Assembly: GCA_002050235.1 (NCBI GenBank) | Contig: MWST01000021.1 | Location: forward strand, 18,045-82,044 | Direction of reading: 5' to 3' | From: Polyangiaceae bacterium UTPRO1 | GTDB taxonomy: Bacteria; Desulfobacterota; Binatia; UTPRO1 | Length of the DNA: 64,000 nucleotides | Part shown: positions 37,511 through 46,516 of the stretch, piece by piece | Layout: every line of letters starts with the position of its first letter | Numbering within the stretch: the first letter of the stretch is position 1 | Program-made: the position numbers and the translations under genes | Notes under the pieces: generated by a model | The model's input: only the letters and a program-made list of their open reading frames with translations | The model's database searches: none | What the model was told of the DNA's origin: nothing

Positions 37511-37540
37511 TTGGGGTGCGGGAACCGAGGCATCTATAAG
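37511..37540 (+). promoter_or_regulatory. Candidate promoter of the phosphoesterase gene
   Basis: TTGGGG (37511-37516), an 18-base spacer and TATAAG (37535-37540; five of six consensus bases). The -10 box ends only 3 bases before ATG 37544, so transcription would begin at or just inside the start codon. Confidence 0.35.
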
Positions 37541-37543
37541 GTC

Positions 37544-38275
37544 ATGCGGATCGTGCTCATCTCCGACCTCCACGGGAACGAGGTCGCCCTCCGCGCCGTG
37601 CTCGCCGACGTCGATCGCAGCGGCTGCGACGAGATTGTCTGTCTCGGCGACGTCGCTACCCTCGGCCCGGCTCCGAACGCGGTGATCCAGCTCCTGCGCG
37701 AGCGCACCACCCGCCGCATCCTCGGCAACCACGACGACTTCATGCTGAACCGCGACCTCATCCACAGCTACACGGAGGTGCCGATAGTCGTGGAGAGCGT
37801 CGAGTGGTGCCGGGCCCGGCTCGGCGACGACGAGATCGCCTTCTTGCGGACCTTCCAACCGAACCTCGAGATCGCGCTCGGCGGCGGTTCGACGCTGGTG
37901 CTGTTCCACGGCACGTTGCGCTCGCACATGGAAGACCTCCTGGCGACGACGCCGCCCGAGGAGGTGGACGCCATGCTCCTCGGGCGGCGCGGGACGGTGA
38001 TGGCGGGCGGCCACACCCACCTGCAGATGACGCGGCAGCATCGCGGCATCCTGATCGTGAATCCCGGCAGCGTCGGGCTACCGTTCCGGGAGCATCTGGA
38101 GGGCCGGCCGCCGGTCCTGCTCGACCACGCCGAATACGCCGTGATCGAAGAGCGGAACGGCGCCATCGGCGTGCAGCTGCGCCGCGTCCCGGTCGACCGG
38201 GCGGCCATGGCGGCGGCCATCGCCGCCACCGACAACCCGATCCGCCACTACCTGCTCGGCCAGTACGGGCGCTGA
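37544..38275 (+). CDS. Calcineurin-like metallophosphoesterase
   Basis: The 243-residue protein has all metal-binding motifs of the YfcE/MJ0936-type family: LISDLHGNEVAL, CLGDVATLGP, RILGNHDDFM, LVLFHGTL and MAGGHTHLQM, then IVNPGSVGLP. These enzymes hydrolyse phosphodiesters or phosphomonoesters; the natural substrate of most is unknown. ATG 37544 is chosen because RIVLISDLHGN must lie near the N-terminus; an in-frame ATG at 37511 overlaps the putative promoter. It follows carB by under 80 bases but may have its own promoter. Confidence 0.9.
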   Translation: MRIVLISDLHGNEVALRAVLADVDRSGCDEIVCLGDVATLGPAPNAVIQLLRERTTRRILGNHDDFMLNRDLIHSYTEVPIVVESVEWCRARLGDDEIAFLRTFQPNLEIALGGGSTLVLFHGTLRSHMEDLLATTPPEEVDAMLLGRRGTVMAGGHTHLQMTRQHRGILIVNPGSVGLPFREHLEGRPPVLLDHAEYAVIEERNGAIGVQLRRVPVDRAAMAAAIAATDNPIRHYLLGQYGR

Positions 38276-38287
38276 TGCGGCGGGCGG

Positions 38288-38761
38288 TCAGCCCGCCAGG
38301 CGGCGGGCGTGGGCCTCGACCAGGTCGCTGCGCGTGACGATGCCGATCACGGTGTCGGGGCGGTCGCGGTGGACCACCGGCAGTCGTCCGATGTGGCGGG
38401 TGGCCATGAGATCGGCCGCATCGCGCAGCGAGCAGTCATCATAGATGATGGCGACGTTCGCATGGGCGAGGTCGCCGAGGCGAGCATCGCTGGCGCGCGT
38501 TTCCAAGACATCTCGGCGTGTGACCACGCCGACCAGCCGCTCGTGTGCGTCGACGAGCGGGAAGCCGTGGTGGTCCGATCCGGGTACGTGCGAAGCCAGC
38601 CAGCGGTGCGCAGCGGCGACGGTCGTGTCGGCGCGGAGCGTAACCACCGGTCGGATCGCCACGTCGCGGACGGAGACCTGACTCAAGTAATCGGCCGTAT
38701 ACTCGCCGATCACCCGTACGCCGCGGCGCTCGATCTTCTCGGTCATGATCGACGCCGGCAT
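38288..38761 (-). CDS. CBS-pair protein resembling a chloride channel C-terminus
   Basis: A 157-residue product starting at ATG 38761 (or ATG 38746). SIMTEKIERRGVRVIGEY closely resembles the linker after the last helix of bacterial ClC channels, and two CBS domains follow (LRADTTVAAAHRWLASH to LVGVVTRRDVLE; LRDAADLMATRHIGRLPVV to VIGIVTRSDLVEA). CBS pairs bind adenine nucleotides and gate partner proteins. No channel domain is present upstream, where the minus-strand frame runs antisense to the nitronate monooxygenase start. It may be the remnant of a ClC gene or an independent CBS protein. A start codon exists but no clear ribosome binding site. Confidence 0.6.
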   Translation of the reverse strand: MPASIMTEKIERRGVRVIGEYTADYLSQVSVRDVAIRPVVTLRADTTVAAAHRWLASHVPGSDHHGFPLVDAHERLVGVVTRRDVLETRASDARLGDLAHANVAIIYDDCSLRDAADLMATRHIGRLPVVHRDRPDTVIGIVTRSDLVEAHARRLAG

Positions 38762-38870
38762 GCCGGCACACGACACCAGGAAGCCCGCCGTGCCGCCGCC
38801 GTCGGCGGTGGCATTGGCGACGCGAAGATGCAACAGGTTGCTGCTCGCCGCATCGTTTCGGAGGATCCCA

Positions 38871-40010
38871 ATGCGCTCACCGATCTGTGATCTGTTCGAC
38901 ATCGAGTTTCCCCTGCTCGCGTTCAGCCACTGCCGCGACGTCGTGGTCGAGGTATCGCGCGCCGGCGGCATGGGCGTCTTCGGCGCCGTCAGCCTGCCGC
39001 CCGAGCGCCTCGAGGAGGAGCTGCGCTGGATCGACGACCACATCGGCGGCAGACCGTACGGCGTCGATCTCATCGTGCCGAACAAGATCGCCGGCAAGGG
39101 TCAGTCGCTCTCGACCGCGGATCTCCTTGCCCTAGTGCCAGAGGAGCACAAGGCCTACGCGGCCGGTATCCTCGCGCGCTACGGCATCGACGCCGCCGAC
39201 CTCGATGACACCCGGCGCGGCAACCTGAGCCTGGGCAGGAACCTGCAGGAAGCGGGCGCGGCGGCGGCGCTGGAGGTCGCGTTCCGACACCCCATCAAGC
39301 TGATAGCGAACGCGCTCGGTGTGCCGCCTCCGAGCATGCTCGACCTGGGAAGGAAGCACGGCGTGCCGGTGGCGGCGCTCGTCGGGACGAAGCAGCACGC
39401 CATTCGCCAGGTGCAGGCCGGCGTCGACATCCTGGTCGTCGCCGGCGGCGAGGCGGGCGGTCATTGCGGCGACGTCTCCACGCTCGTCCTCGTGCCCGAG
39501 GTGTGGGAGGCGATCCAGCCGTACCGCAACGTGCCCATTCTCGCCGCCGGCGGTATCGTCACCGGCCGGCAGATGGCGGCGTGCATGGCGATGGGCGCGG
39601 CCGGCGCATGGACGGGGTCGGTCTGGCTCACTACCAACGAGGCCGAGACCAATCCGATCGTGAAGGAGAAGATGATCGCGGCGAGCTCGCGGGATACGGT
39701 GCGCTCGCGGGCGCGGACGGGCAAGCACTCGCGACAGCTGCGCTCGCCGTGGACCGAGGCGTGGGAGAGCCCCGAGGCGCCGGCGCCGCTGCCGATGCCG
39801 CTGCAGTCGTTCGTGAGCGAGCCGGCCCTGCGCAAGATCGACAAGCTCGCGGAGGGCGGACACGAGGGGGCCAAACAGTTGGCGACGTACTGGGTCGGGC
39901 AGGGAGTCGGGCTGATGAACCAGCGGAAGTCGGTGCGCGCCGTGGTCCAGGAGTTCAGGGAAGACTTCCTGACGGCCTACGAGCGCTTGTCCGCCTGTCT
40001 CGCCGACTGA
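38871..40010 (+). CDS. Nitronate monooxygenase / NPD-type flavoprotein
   Basis: The 379-residue TIM-barrel flavoprotein has the 2-nitropropane dioxygenase pattern: FPLLAFSHCRDVVVEVSRAGGMGVFG, then VVAGGEAGGHCGDVSTLVLVPEV, AAGGIVTGRQMAACMAMGA (FMN phosphate site). Many relatives oxidise nitronates; others are enoyl reductases or PUFA-synthase-type enzymes. GGAGG lies 6 bases before ATG 38871. The gene is followed by the TIGR03084 protein 22 bases later, in the same direction. The flanking set suggests lipid or xenobiotic metabolism, but the exact reaction is open. Confidence 0.87.
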   Translation: MRSPICDLFDIEFPLLAFSHCRDVVVEVSRAGGMGVFGAVSLPPERLEEELRWIDDHIGGRPYGVDLIVPNKIAGKGQSLSTADLLALVPEEHKAYAAGILARYGIDAADLDDTRRGNLSLGRNLQEAGAAAALEVAFRHPIKLIANALGVPPPSMLDLGRKHGVPVAALVGTKQHAIRQVQAGVDILVVAGGEAGGHCGDVSTLVLVPEVWEAIQPYRNVPILAAGGIVTGRQMAACMAMGAAGAWTGSVWLTTNEAETNPIVKEKMIAASSRDTVRSRARTGKHSRQLRSPWTEAWESPEAPAPLPMPLQSFVSEPALRKIDKLAEGGHEGAKQLATYWVGQGVGLMNQRKSVRAVVQEFREDFLTAYERLSACLAD

Positions 40011-40032
40011 CGACGGCGCCGGGGAGGAGGAG

Positions 40033-40830
40033 ATGTTCCAACAGCCGATAGACTTCCGCGACGAGAGCGAGGCGCTCTACCATGTCCTCGCCGAGCTCCC
40101 CGAGGCCGACTTTGCACGGCGGACGCAGTTCAAGGGGTGGACGATCGACGACGTCGTGCGCCATCTCCATTTCTGGAATCGAGCCGCCGACCTGTCGCTG
40201 AACGATCCCGGCGGCTTCCAGGACCTGCTCGCGCGGGCTCTGCCCGAGATGGCCAAGGGCCGCGGCTTTCGCGAGGTCGAGGCCGACTTGCTCGCCGGCC
40301 GGCCGGGGCGCGCGCGCCTCGAGCAATGGCGTCAATTCTATCTCGGCATGACCGAGCGGTTCCTGGCCGCCGACCCGAAGCAGCGGGTCGCGTGGGCCGG
40401 ACCCGACATGAGCGCGCGCTCGAGCATCAGCGCCCGCCACATGGAGACCTGGGCCCACGGCCAGGAGATCTACGATCTTCTCGGGCGCGAGTGCGCTCAT
40501 ACCGATCGCATAAAGAACATCGCCGAGCTCGGCGTCCGCACGTTCGCCTGGTCCTACGCGAACCGCGGCCGCACCGTGCCGTCGCCGGCGCCGCGGGTGC
40601 GGCTGATCGCACCGTCGGGGACGCCGTGGACGTGGAACGAGGACGAGGCGGAGAATCGGATCGAGGGGAGCGCCGTCGACTTCTGCAAAGTGGTGACGCA
40701 GGTGCGCAACGTCGCCGATACCGGCCTCGTCGTCGCCGGACCGGTCGCGATCGACTGGATGGCGATCGCGCAGTGCTTCGCCGGGCCGCCGCAGGAGCCG
40801 CCGGCGCCGGGCACGCGTTACGCCGAGTGA
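40033..40830 (+). CDS. TIGR03084 family metal-binding protein
   Basis: A 265-residue DinB/maleylpyruvate-isomerase-like four-helix protein. Residues FKGWTIDDVVRHLHFWNRAAD and ARHMETWAHGQEIYDLLG supply the three histidines that typically bind a metal in this fold. TIGR03084 proteins are found in actinobacteria and related lineages, often with acyl-CoA metabolism genes, without a proven reaction. AGGAGGAG lies a few bases before ATG. It directly follows the nitronate monooxygenase gene and is likely co-transcribed. Confidence 0.88.
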   Translation: MFQQPIDFRDESEALYHVLAELPEADFARRTQFKGWTIDDVVRHLHFWNRAADLSLNDPGGFQDLLARALPEMAKGRGFREVEADLLAGRPGRARLEQWRQFYLGMTERFLAADPKQRVAWAGPDMSARSSISARHMETWAHGQEIYDLLGRECAHTDRIKNIAELGVRTFAWSYANRGRTVPSPAPRVRLIAPSGTPWTWNEDEAENRIEGSAVDFCKVVTQVRNVADTGLVVAGPVAIDWMAIAQCFAGPPQEPPAPGTRYAE

Positions 40831-40889
40831 GGTACGGAGAGAGGCGCCGATCCCAGCGCACCCGCCCGGGCGGCGCACCGGCCGGCGCG

Positions 40890-40919
40890 TTGCCGCTGCA
40901 GCGGCGTTCACGCTAGGGT
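40890..40919 (+). promoter_or_regulatory. Candidate promoter of the sulfotransferase gene
   Basis: TTGCCG (40890-40895), an 18-base spacer and TAGGGT (40914-40919), each four of six consensus bases. It ends 8 bases before ATG 40928, again suggesting almost no 5' untranslated region. Weak alone; it gains weight from similar spacing elsewhere. Confidence 0.3.
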
Positions 40920-40927
40920 CTCGCTCC

Positions 40928-41872
40928 ATGGAGCTTCCGGCGCGCACGCGGACCTACGTCACCCCCATCTTCGACAGCAGGCGCTGGGACTCCTTCCGAC
41001 TGCGGCCGGGAGACATCGTCGTCTGTACGCCGATCAAGAGCGGGACCACCTGGACGCAGATGCTGTGCGCGCTCCTCGTCCACCAGTCGCCGACTTTCCC
41101 GCAGCCCTTGAACAGCCTGTCGCGCTGGCTCGAGCGCAATCGCGAGCCCCTCGAAGAGACGCTCGCTACGTACGCGGCCCAGCCGCACCGCCGCATCGTC
41201 AAGACGCACACGCCGATCGACGGCATCCCCTACGATCCGGGAGTGTCCTACGTGTTCTGCGGCCGCGATCCGCGCGACGTCTTCTTCTCGATGTGCGACC
41301 AGATCGACAACGGCTCCGAGGAGACGGTGGCGGACATCCGCCGCCGCGCCGGCCTTCCCGAGGACTTCGAGCTTCCGAGCGAGCCGGAGCAGCTCTTCGA
41401 GCTCTGGCTCACGGTTCCCTACGCCGAGGGACTCGAGGACGGGTTCCCGATGGGCTCGGTGCTGAGCCAGACGGCGGGCTTCTGGCGCTTCCGGCATCTT
41501 CCCAATCTGCTCTTCCTGCACTACGCCGACCTCTCCGTCGCTCTCGATGCGGAGATGCGCCGCCTGGCGGCGTTCCTCGACGTTCCCGTCGACGAACGGC
41601 TGTGGCCGTCGCTGCGCGAGGCCGCCGGCTTCGAAGCGATGCGCGCGCGCGCCGACGAGCTCGCGCCGGGCGCCCATTATGCCGAGTGGCGGAGCAATCG
41701 CGACTTCTTCCGCCGTGCCCGCCGCGGCGGCTGGCAGGGGCGACTCGGCGCAGAGAGCCGGTCGCGCTACGAGGAGATCGCGACGGCGCGGCTCGGACCC
41801 CGGCTCAAGGCATGGATCGAGGGCGGGCGCGCCGCGGTTGGCGACCCGCGCGACGCTCGGCTCTCAGCGTAG
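40928..41872 (+). CDS. Sulfotransferase domain protein
   Basis: A 314-residue cytosolic-type sulfotransferase. The 5'-phosphosulfate loop is CTPIKSGTTWTQMLCALL, the base-catalytic His is likely in IVKTHTPIDG, the 3'-phosphate contact is FCGRDPRDVFFSM, and RRGGWQGRLG near the C-terminus corresponds to the GxxG element of the family. It would transfer sulfate from PAPS to an alcohol or lipid, substrate unknown. Its stop overlaps the WS/DGAT gene end by 9 bases in a convergent arrangement. It has no obvious link to the sulfatase at 16 kb, which is 23 kb away. Confidence 0.92.
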   Translation: MELPARTRTYVTPIFDSRRWDSFRLRPGDIVVCTPIKSGTTWTQMLCALLVHQSPTFPQPLNSLSRWLERNREPLEETLATYAAQPHRRIVKTHTPIDGIPYDPGVSYVFCGRDPRDVFFSMCDQIDNGSEETVADIRRRAGLPEDFELPSEPEQLFELWLTVPYAEGLEDGFPMGSVLSQTAGFWRFRHLPNLLFLHYADLSVALDAEMRRLAAFLDVPVDERLWPSLREAAGFEAMRARADELAPGAHYAEWRSNRDFFRRARRGGWQGRLGAESRSRYEEIATARLGPRLKAWIEGGRAAVGDPRDARLSA

Positions 41873-43270
41873 CTTGGCCGCGCGCGCGAGCTCGCGGAAG
41901 CCCTTGGCCACCGCTGCCGCGAAGTCCTCGAGGTCGGGCACCACGTCGCGGTCGGCGTTGAAGCCGAAGCCGAGCGATCCGCAGTAGCTGAAGATCGCGA
42001 TGCCGAGGCCCTGGTTCTCGAAGAGCGGCGCCTGCGGAAAGCCCGTGAGGAGGCGGGCGCCGAGAAGGTAGAGGGGGAACTGCGGCCCGGGAACGTTGGT
42101 GACGATGAGGTTGTAGGGGTGGAGCCGGGCGAGCAGGCGGACGCCGAGTCCGACGATGCCGGGAACGGCATACTCCGCGGCGCGGCCGAGGACCGCCGGG
42201 CCGAGCTCCTGCCGCACGTCCTTGCGCTTGCGCGTCTCCGCCGCGATGCGCGCCAGGCGCCGGATCGGATCGGCTTCGTAGACGGGCAGCTCGATCAACC
42301 AGCCGGAGGCGCGGTTGTTGATCTGGCCGCGCTCGTTGTCGGTGCGGATGCTCACCGGCACGACCACGCGCATCACGAGCCCTTCCACGGCGGCTCCGCG
42401 TCCCTTCAGGAAATGGTGCAGGCCGCCGCAGACGCTCGCCAGCGCCACGTCGTTGACCGTGCCGCCGAGCTTGGCTTTGACCGCCCGCACCTCGGCGAGG
42501 TCGAGCGTCAGCCAGTCGAAGCGGCGATGGGCGCTGATCGGCCGGTTGAGCGGAGTGGTCGGCAGCGCCGGGGTAACGGCGGCCGCCAGGTCGACGAGCG
42601 CGCGCAGGCTGGCGTGCGTCGAGGCGCCGACGCCGACCGGGTCGGTCGCGAAAGACAATAGGCGCCGGGTCATCGTGAGCGGAGTCGCCGCCTGGTGCGC
42701 CAGGGCGTCGGCGAAGAGGCGGACGCCGCTCGGCGCCGGGCGCGGAGTCCAAGGCTCCGGCGCGGCTACGGTCGCGTCCGGTGTCGGGCTCACCAGCGCC
42801 GTGAAGAGAGCGAACGCCGAGATGCCGTCGGCGATCGCGTGGTGGGTCTTGACCAGCAGGGCGAACCGGTCGTGCGCGAGCCCCTCGATCACCCACAGCT
42901 CCCAGAGCGGCTTCCCGCGATCGAGCTGCTGCGACATGATGCGGGCCGTCAGCGCTTTGAGCTGGGCGTCGTCGCCAGGTCGCGGCAGGGCGGCATGGCG
43001 CACGTGGTAGCTCAGGTGGAAATGGTCGTCGTCGATCCAGACGGCCTGGTTGAAGAGGGGAATCCATCCGAGCCGCTGCCGGTAGCGCGGCACCAGATGC
43101 AGGCGGCCGGCGATGTGCGAGCGGATGCGGGCGATGTCGATGCCGCCCGCGGGCGTCGTCAGCGGCCCGGCTTCGAAGATCACCAGTCCGCCGAGGTGCA
43201 TGTGGGTGGCCGCGTCCTCGAAATGGAGGAACGATCGATCTTGGACGGAAATCCGCTCGTAGAGCTCCAT
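41864..43270 (-). CDS. Wax ester synthase / diacylglycerol acyltransferase
   Basis: The 468-residue protein begins MELYERISVQDRSFLHFED, usual for bacterial WS/DGAT, and contains the catalytic VKTHHAIADGISAFAL (HHxxxDG). The C-terminal domain holds NVPGPQFPLYLLGARLL (motif NVPGP) and the ending typical of DUF1298. The enzyme esterifies fatty alcohols or diacylglycerol with acyl-CoA, making storage lipids. I chose ATG 43270: an ATG at 43306 overlaps a TACAAT -10-like box (43310-43305), so transcription likely starts after it. Monotopic membrane association is typical of the family. Confidence 0.93.
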   Translation of the reverse strand: MELYERISVQDRSFLHFEDAATHMHLGGLVIFEAGPLTTPAGGIDIARIRSHIAGRLHLVPRYRQRLGWIPLFNQAVWIDDDHFHLSYHVRHAALPRPGDDAQLKALTARIMSQQLDRGKPLWELWVIEGLAHDRFALLVKTHHAIADGISAFALFTALVSPTPDATVAAPEPWTPRPAPSGVRLFADALAHQAATPLTMTRRLLSFATDPVGVGASTHASLRALVDLAAAVTPALPTTPLNRPISAHRRFDWLTLDLAEVRAVKAKLGGTVNDVALASVCGGLHHFLKGRGAAVEGLVMRVVVPVSIRTDNERGQINNRASGWLIELPVYEADPIRRLARIAAETRKRKDVRQELGPAVLGRAAEYAVPGIVGLGVRLLARLHPYNLIVTNVPGPQFPLYLLGARLLTGFPQAPLFENQGLGIAIFSYCGSLGFGFNADRDVVPDLEDFAAAVAKGFRELARAAKLR

Positions 43271-43354
43271 GGCGCCGGCCAGCGGTCTATGCAGGCATGT
43301 GCACATTGTAAAGTCAGCGATCGCGGCGCCGGCGCCAAGCTGGCCGCCGGCTGC

Positions 43355-44191
43355 TCACGCGAGCTCCAGGTGCGCGCGGACGTCGTCCGCAGTCATGCCG
43401 GCGGCGCGGAGCGCCCGCAGCGTCGCGGCGCCGTCGCGCTTGGCCAGGCGCCGCCCGGAGGCGTCGGTCAGCAGCCGATGGTGGCGGTAGGCGGGCGTCG
43501 GCAGGCCGAGGAGCGCCTGCAGCACGCGGTGGAGCGGCGTCGCGAACGCCAGGTCCGCGCCGCGGATCACGACGCTGACCTCCTGGACGGCATCGTCGTG
43601 GACGACCGCCAGATGATAGCTCGCCGGCACGTCCTTGCGTGCCAGGACCGCGTCGCCGATCTCGGTACGGAGCCGCTGCGGATCGACGGCGACGGCGACC
43701 CCGGACTCCGTGAATGCGAGCGGACCGGTCCGCGCGAGGGCCGCGCCGAGGTCGAGCCGGCGCGCGAACGGGCGGCCGGATGCCAGGCGCGTGGCGCGCG
43801 CGGTCCGGTCGAGCCCGCGGCAGGTACCGGGATAGACCGAGCCGGCGCCGTGCGGCGCGGCGAGCGCCTCCTCGATCTCCTTGCGGGTGCAGAAGCACGG
43901 GTAGACGAGCCCCATCGCTTCGAGGCGGGCGAGCGCCGCGGCGTATTCGTCGAGATGCTCCGACTGGCGCCGGACCGGCGTCTCCCAGGCGATGCCGAGC
44001 CAGGCCAGGTCTTCGTAGATCGCCGCCTCGAGCTCAGGACGCGCCCGCGCGCCGTCGATGTCCTCGATGCGCAGCAGGAAGCGGCCGCCCGCCGCCCGCG
44101 CCGCGGTGAACGCCGTCAGCGCCGAGAACGCATGGCCGAGGTGGAGGTAGCCGTTCGGGCTCGGCGCGAAGCGGGTGACGAAGTCGGACAC
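43355..44191 (-). CDS. gluQ: Glutamyl-Q tRNA(Asp) synthetase
   Basis: The 278-residue protein is a truncated glutamyl-tRNA synthetase without an anticodon domain. The HIGH-like signature is FAPSPNGYLHLGHAFSAL, zinc-site cysteines lie in VYPCFCTRKEIEE and YPGTCRGL, and the KMSKS-like loop is RRLAKRDGA. GluQRS attaches glutamate to queuosine at position 34 of tRNA(Asp). Length is normal. It stands alone between WS/DGAT and the DUF7450-like gene, as expected for a housekeeping gene. Confidence 0.94.
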   Translation of the reverse strand: MSDFVTRFAPSPNGYLHLGHAFSALTAFTAARAAGGRFLLRIEDIDGARARPELEAAIYEDLAWLGIAWETPVRRQSEHLDEYAAALARLEAMGLVYPCFCTRKEIEEALAAPHGAGSVYPGTCRGLDRTARATRLASGRPFARRLDLGAALARTGPLAFTESGVAVAVDPQRLRTEIGDAVLARKDVPASYHLAVVHDDAVQEVSVVIRGADLAFATPLHRVLQALLGLPTPAYRHHRLLTDASGRRLAKRDGAATLRALRAAGMTADDVRAHLELA

Positions 44192-44297
44192 GCGGCCGAC
44201 TCTGCGGCGCCGCCGCCGCCGATTGCAAGCACCGCCGCGGCCGCGAGCCGCCGCCGCCGTGCGACGCCATCGGTCGCTGCCGGCGGCGCGCCGCCGG

Positions 44298-45617
44298 CTA
44301 CTGCTGCGCTTGCTGTTGCAGCGGCGGCGGCGAGTTCACGATCGACGGTACGCAGAGCTCGGTCGGACGCGTGACCTTGAGCGTGTCCGGCCCGAACTGG
44401 TTATCGATGTAGACCGGTCCGCCCGGGCCGGTGAAGCGGCGATTTCCCGAGGAAGTGCGCACCGCGTAGCAGAGGAGGTTGTCGTCGGGGTGGAGGATGC
44501 CCTCGTTGCGCTTGTCGACGACTGTACAGAGGTGCGCCGGCCGCTTGACGTCGAGCGTCTGGGTTCCGAACTGGTCGGTGATCGTGAGACGCTGGTGGCG
44601 GGCGCGCGCGTTGCGCACCTTGTAGCATTGGAAGTGGTCGAGGCTCGGCTCGTCGAGCGGCAGCGGTGCGCCGGTCAGGCTCTTGGCGCTCGGCACCATG
44701 AGGAGCACCGGCCGGACGATCGTGAGCGTCGTTGCCGGGAAGAGGGCGTTCTCTACCTGCACATTGGCGACCGGCGCGAAGCGCGGGTTGCGGGCGCTGA
44801 TCACGTAGCCCGCGAGGTGGTCGGGTACGGCGGGCAGCGGCGCTCCGTTCACGGCCGCAGGATTGCAGAGCCGCTTCACGCGCGTGGTGTTGGCGAGATC
44901 CACCGTGGCGGCACCGAAACGATCGACGACCGAGACGCCGAAGATCGGCGCCATGGTCGTGCGGTCGACTTCGTAGCACTGGACGTGGCTCGCGTAGGTG
45001 TCCGGCGTGCGCTCCGGCGTCGGCGTCGGTGTCGCCGTCTCGGTCGGCGTCGGTGTCGCCGTCGCCGTGGATGTGGCCGTCGCGGTCGGGGTCGCGGTGA
45101 GTGTGGCCGTCGGAGTATCGGTCGGGGTCGGCGCCGGCGTTTCGGTCGCGGTCGGCGTCGGCGTCGCGGTCGCAGTCGGCGTCGGCGTCGCGCCCTCGCA
45201 GTTGCCGAGCAGGAAGTCGACGTCGTCGGCGCTATCCGGGTTCGGAGTGCCGAGGCGGATCGCCGCGACCGGGGGAACGCCGTAGCCGCCGCTGCTCGGG
45301 AAGATGACGACGGCGCCCACGGGAATCCCGGCGCCGGGCAGCTCGATGCGGTAGTCCTCGTCGTGGTCCGGAAGGCTCAGGGAGTAGGCGCCGGTACCGG
45401 CGCTGGTCGTGCCCGGGAAGGTTGCGCCCGGAGTCACGGTGAGGGCGGTGATGAGGACCGCGACGCCGCCCACGGGCGTGTCCCCGGCATCGATCCTGCC
45501 GTTGCCGTCGTCGCAGAGCACGCGGCCGCTGATGTGCCATGCCCGCGCGACGGTCGGCGCCGCGAGCACTGCGGATGCGGCGGCGAGGACGAGGCCGAGG
45601 GCTCGGAGAGTGCGCAT
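44298..45617 (-). CDS. Secreted protein with SdrD-B-like domain, Thr-Pro linker and DUF7450-like repeats
   Basis: The 439-residue product has a signal peptide (residues 1-25), then a SdrD B-type domain ([20 protein letters not shown] to [10 protein letters not shown]). A linker of about 60 residues made of TPTPTAT-type repeats follows. The rest has three repeats of about 80 residues, each with a C-Y/V-E-V or CYKV start and a DxFG...V...LC end ([28 protein letters not shown]), matching DUF7450. Such architecture suggests a surface or secreted protein; role unknown. ATG 45617 has GAGG 6 bases before it; a GTG at 45629 is less likely. Confidence 0.8.
   Translation of the reverse strand: MRTLRALGLVLAAASAVLAAPTVARAWHISGRVLCDDGNGRIDAGDTPVGGVAVLITALTVTPGATFPGTTSAGTGAYSLSLPDHDEDYRIELPGAGIPVGAVVIFPSSGGYGVPPVAAIRLGTPNPDSADDVDFLLGNCEGATPTPTATATPTPTATETPAPTPTDTPTATLTATPTATATSTATATPTPTETATPTPTPERTPDTYASHVQCYEVDRTTMAPIFGVSVVDRFGAATVDLANTTRVKRLCNPAAVNGAPLPAVPDHLAGYVISARNPRFAPVANVQVENALFPATTLTIVRPVLLMVPSAKSLTGAPLPLDEPSLDHFQCYKVRNARARHQRLTITDQFGTQTLDVKRPAHLCTVVDKRNEGILHPDDNLLCYAVRTSSGNRRFTGPGGPVYIDNQFGPDTLKVTRPTELCVPSIVNSPPPLQQQAQQ
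45010..45192. repeat. Low-complexity tandem repeat encoding the Thr-Pro linker
   Basis: On the plus strand the sequence is a run of short GTCGGCGT/GTCGCCGT-type units, coding on the minus strand for TPT/TAT repeats of the secreted protein. Units are mostly 6 bases. Such arrays can change length by slippage, altering linker length but usually not frame, because the unit is a multiple of three. No spacers or conserved long repeats suggest CRISPR. Confidence 0.75.
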
Positions 45618-45770
45618 GGGGGACCTCACGCGGTTGGCGGATGCAATCTCTTTGCCGGGAGGACCTTCGGAAAGTCAAACATCTACGCGTTCGCCGATCG
45701 TGCCGACGTGCACGACCGGGGCACCGGTGCGAGGGCGCCAAGCCCCTCGTCATCGCTGCCCCGGCCGGCG

Positions 45771-46514
45771 TCAGTAGTGCCGCTTCGCGCTCGCAGCGAT
45801 GCCAACCTCGCGGCACTTGTGGCGGAAAGCGGCGTCGTGGCCGATCGCACGCCCCGTCTCGTGCTGCCACTGGTGCACCATTTCGTGCACCAGCGTTTCG
45901 AGCACGCTTTCCCAGCGGTCGCGCCGCGCGTGGCGGGCGGCGATGGCGATCTCGGGCTGCGAGCGGAGGCCGGGCGAATAATGCCCGAGGCGGGAGCGCA
46001 TGCGGCGCGAGACGCGGATCGCGATCGGCCGCAGGCTGCCAGCGAAGCGCGCTGCGTTGAGCACGCCGTGTGCCGCGCGCAGCCGCACTACGAGCGCGGC
46101 GTCGGCGGGGTGGCAGCGGGCCGGTCGCGGCGTCGCGGTAGCCTCCGGGTCGTGCGGTATCGTGAAGGCGGCGAGCGTCCGTCGCGCGGCGCGGCGGACG
46201 ACGCCGCGACCGTTGACGAAGTCGACGACCGCCCGCAGGACGTCCTCGGGCGCCGCTGCGAAGGCGCGGTGGACGCGGAGCGCGTCACCGCGAAACGACA
46301 CCAAGGTCGAGCGGTTGCGGGTGAGCGTGCAGCGGCGGATGCCGCGGAGCCCGAGCGTGCGCAGGCGCGCGAAGACGCGCGCCGCCTCGGCGTGGTGCGC
46401 GGCTCGGTCCGGGCGCGCGACGCGGTTCGGCTCCGGGGCCGCGATCTCCGTCTGCGGACGCGCACCGTCGCCTGGCGCTCGGAGCGGCGGTAGGGCGAGC
46501 TCGAGCTGCCGCAT
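45771..46514 (-). CDS. SprT-like zinc metalloprotease domain protein
   Basis: A 247-residue protein. The C-terminal third holds SVLETLVHEMVHQWQHETG, the HExxH-type motif (HEMVH) with a further His in HDAAFRHKCREVG, as in SprT/Spartan-type metalloprotease domains. The first 110 residues are basic and variable, without a recognised fold. Start ATG 46514 overlaps the end of the upstream ABC permease by a few bases or abuts it, so it is the last gene of the exporter block. Spartan cleaves DNA-protein crosslinks in eukaryotes; bacterial relatives are uncharacterised. Cleavage of any target here is inference. Confidence 0.78.
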   Translation of the reverse strand: MRQLELALPPLRAPGDGARPQTEIAAPEPNRVARPDRAAHHAEAARVFARLRTLGLRGIRRCTLTRNRSTLVSFRGDALRVHRAFAAAPEDVLRAVVDFVNGRGVVRRAARRTLAAFTIPHDPEATATPRPARCHPADAALVVRLRAAHGVLNAARFAGSLRPIAIRVSRRMRSRLGHYSPGLRSQPEIAIAARHARRDRWESVLETLVHEMVHQWQHETGRAIGHDAAFRHKCREVGIAASAKRHY

Positions 46515-46516
46515 GC

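Noticed and set aside
45010..45192. CRISPR-like array
   Set aside because: The units are 6-base coding repeats without unique spacers, in frame with the secreted protein.
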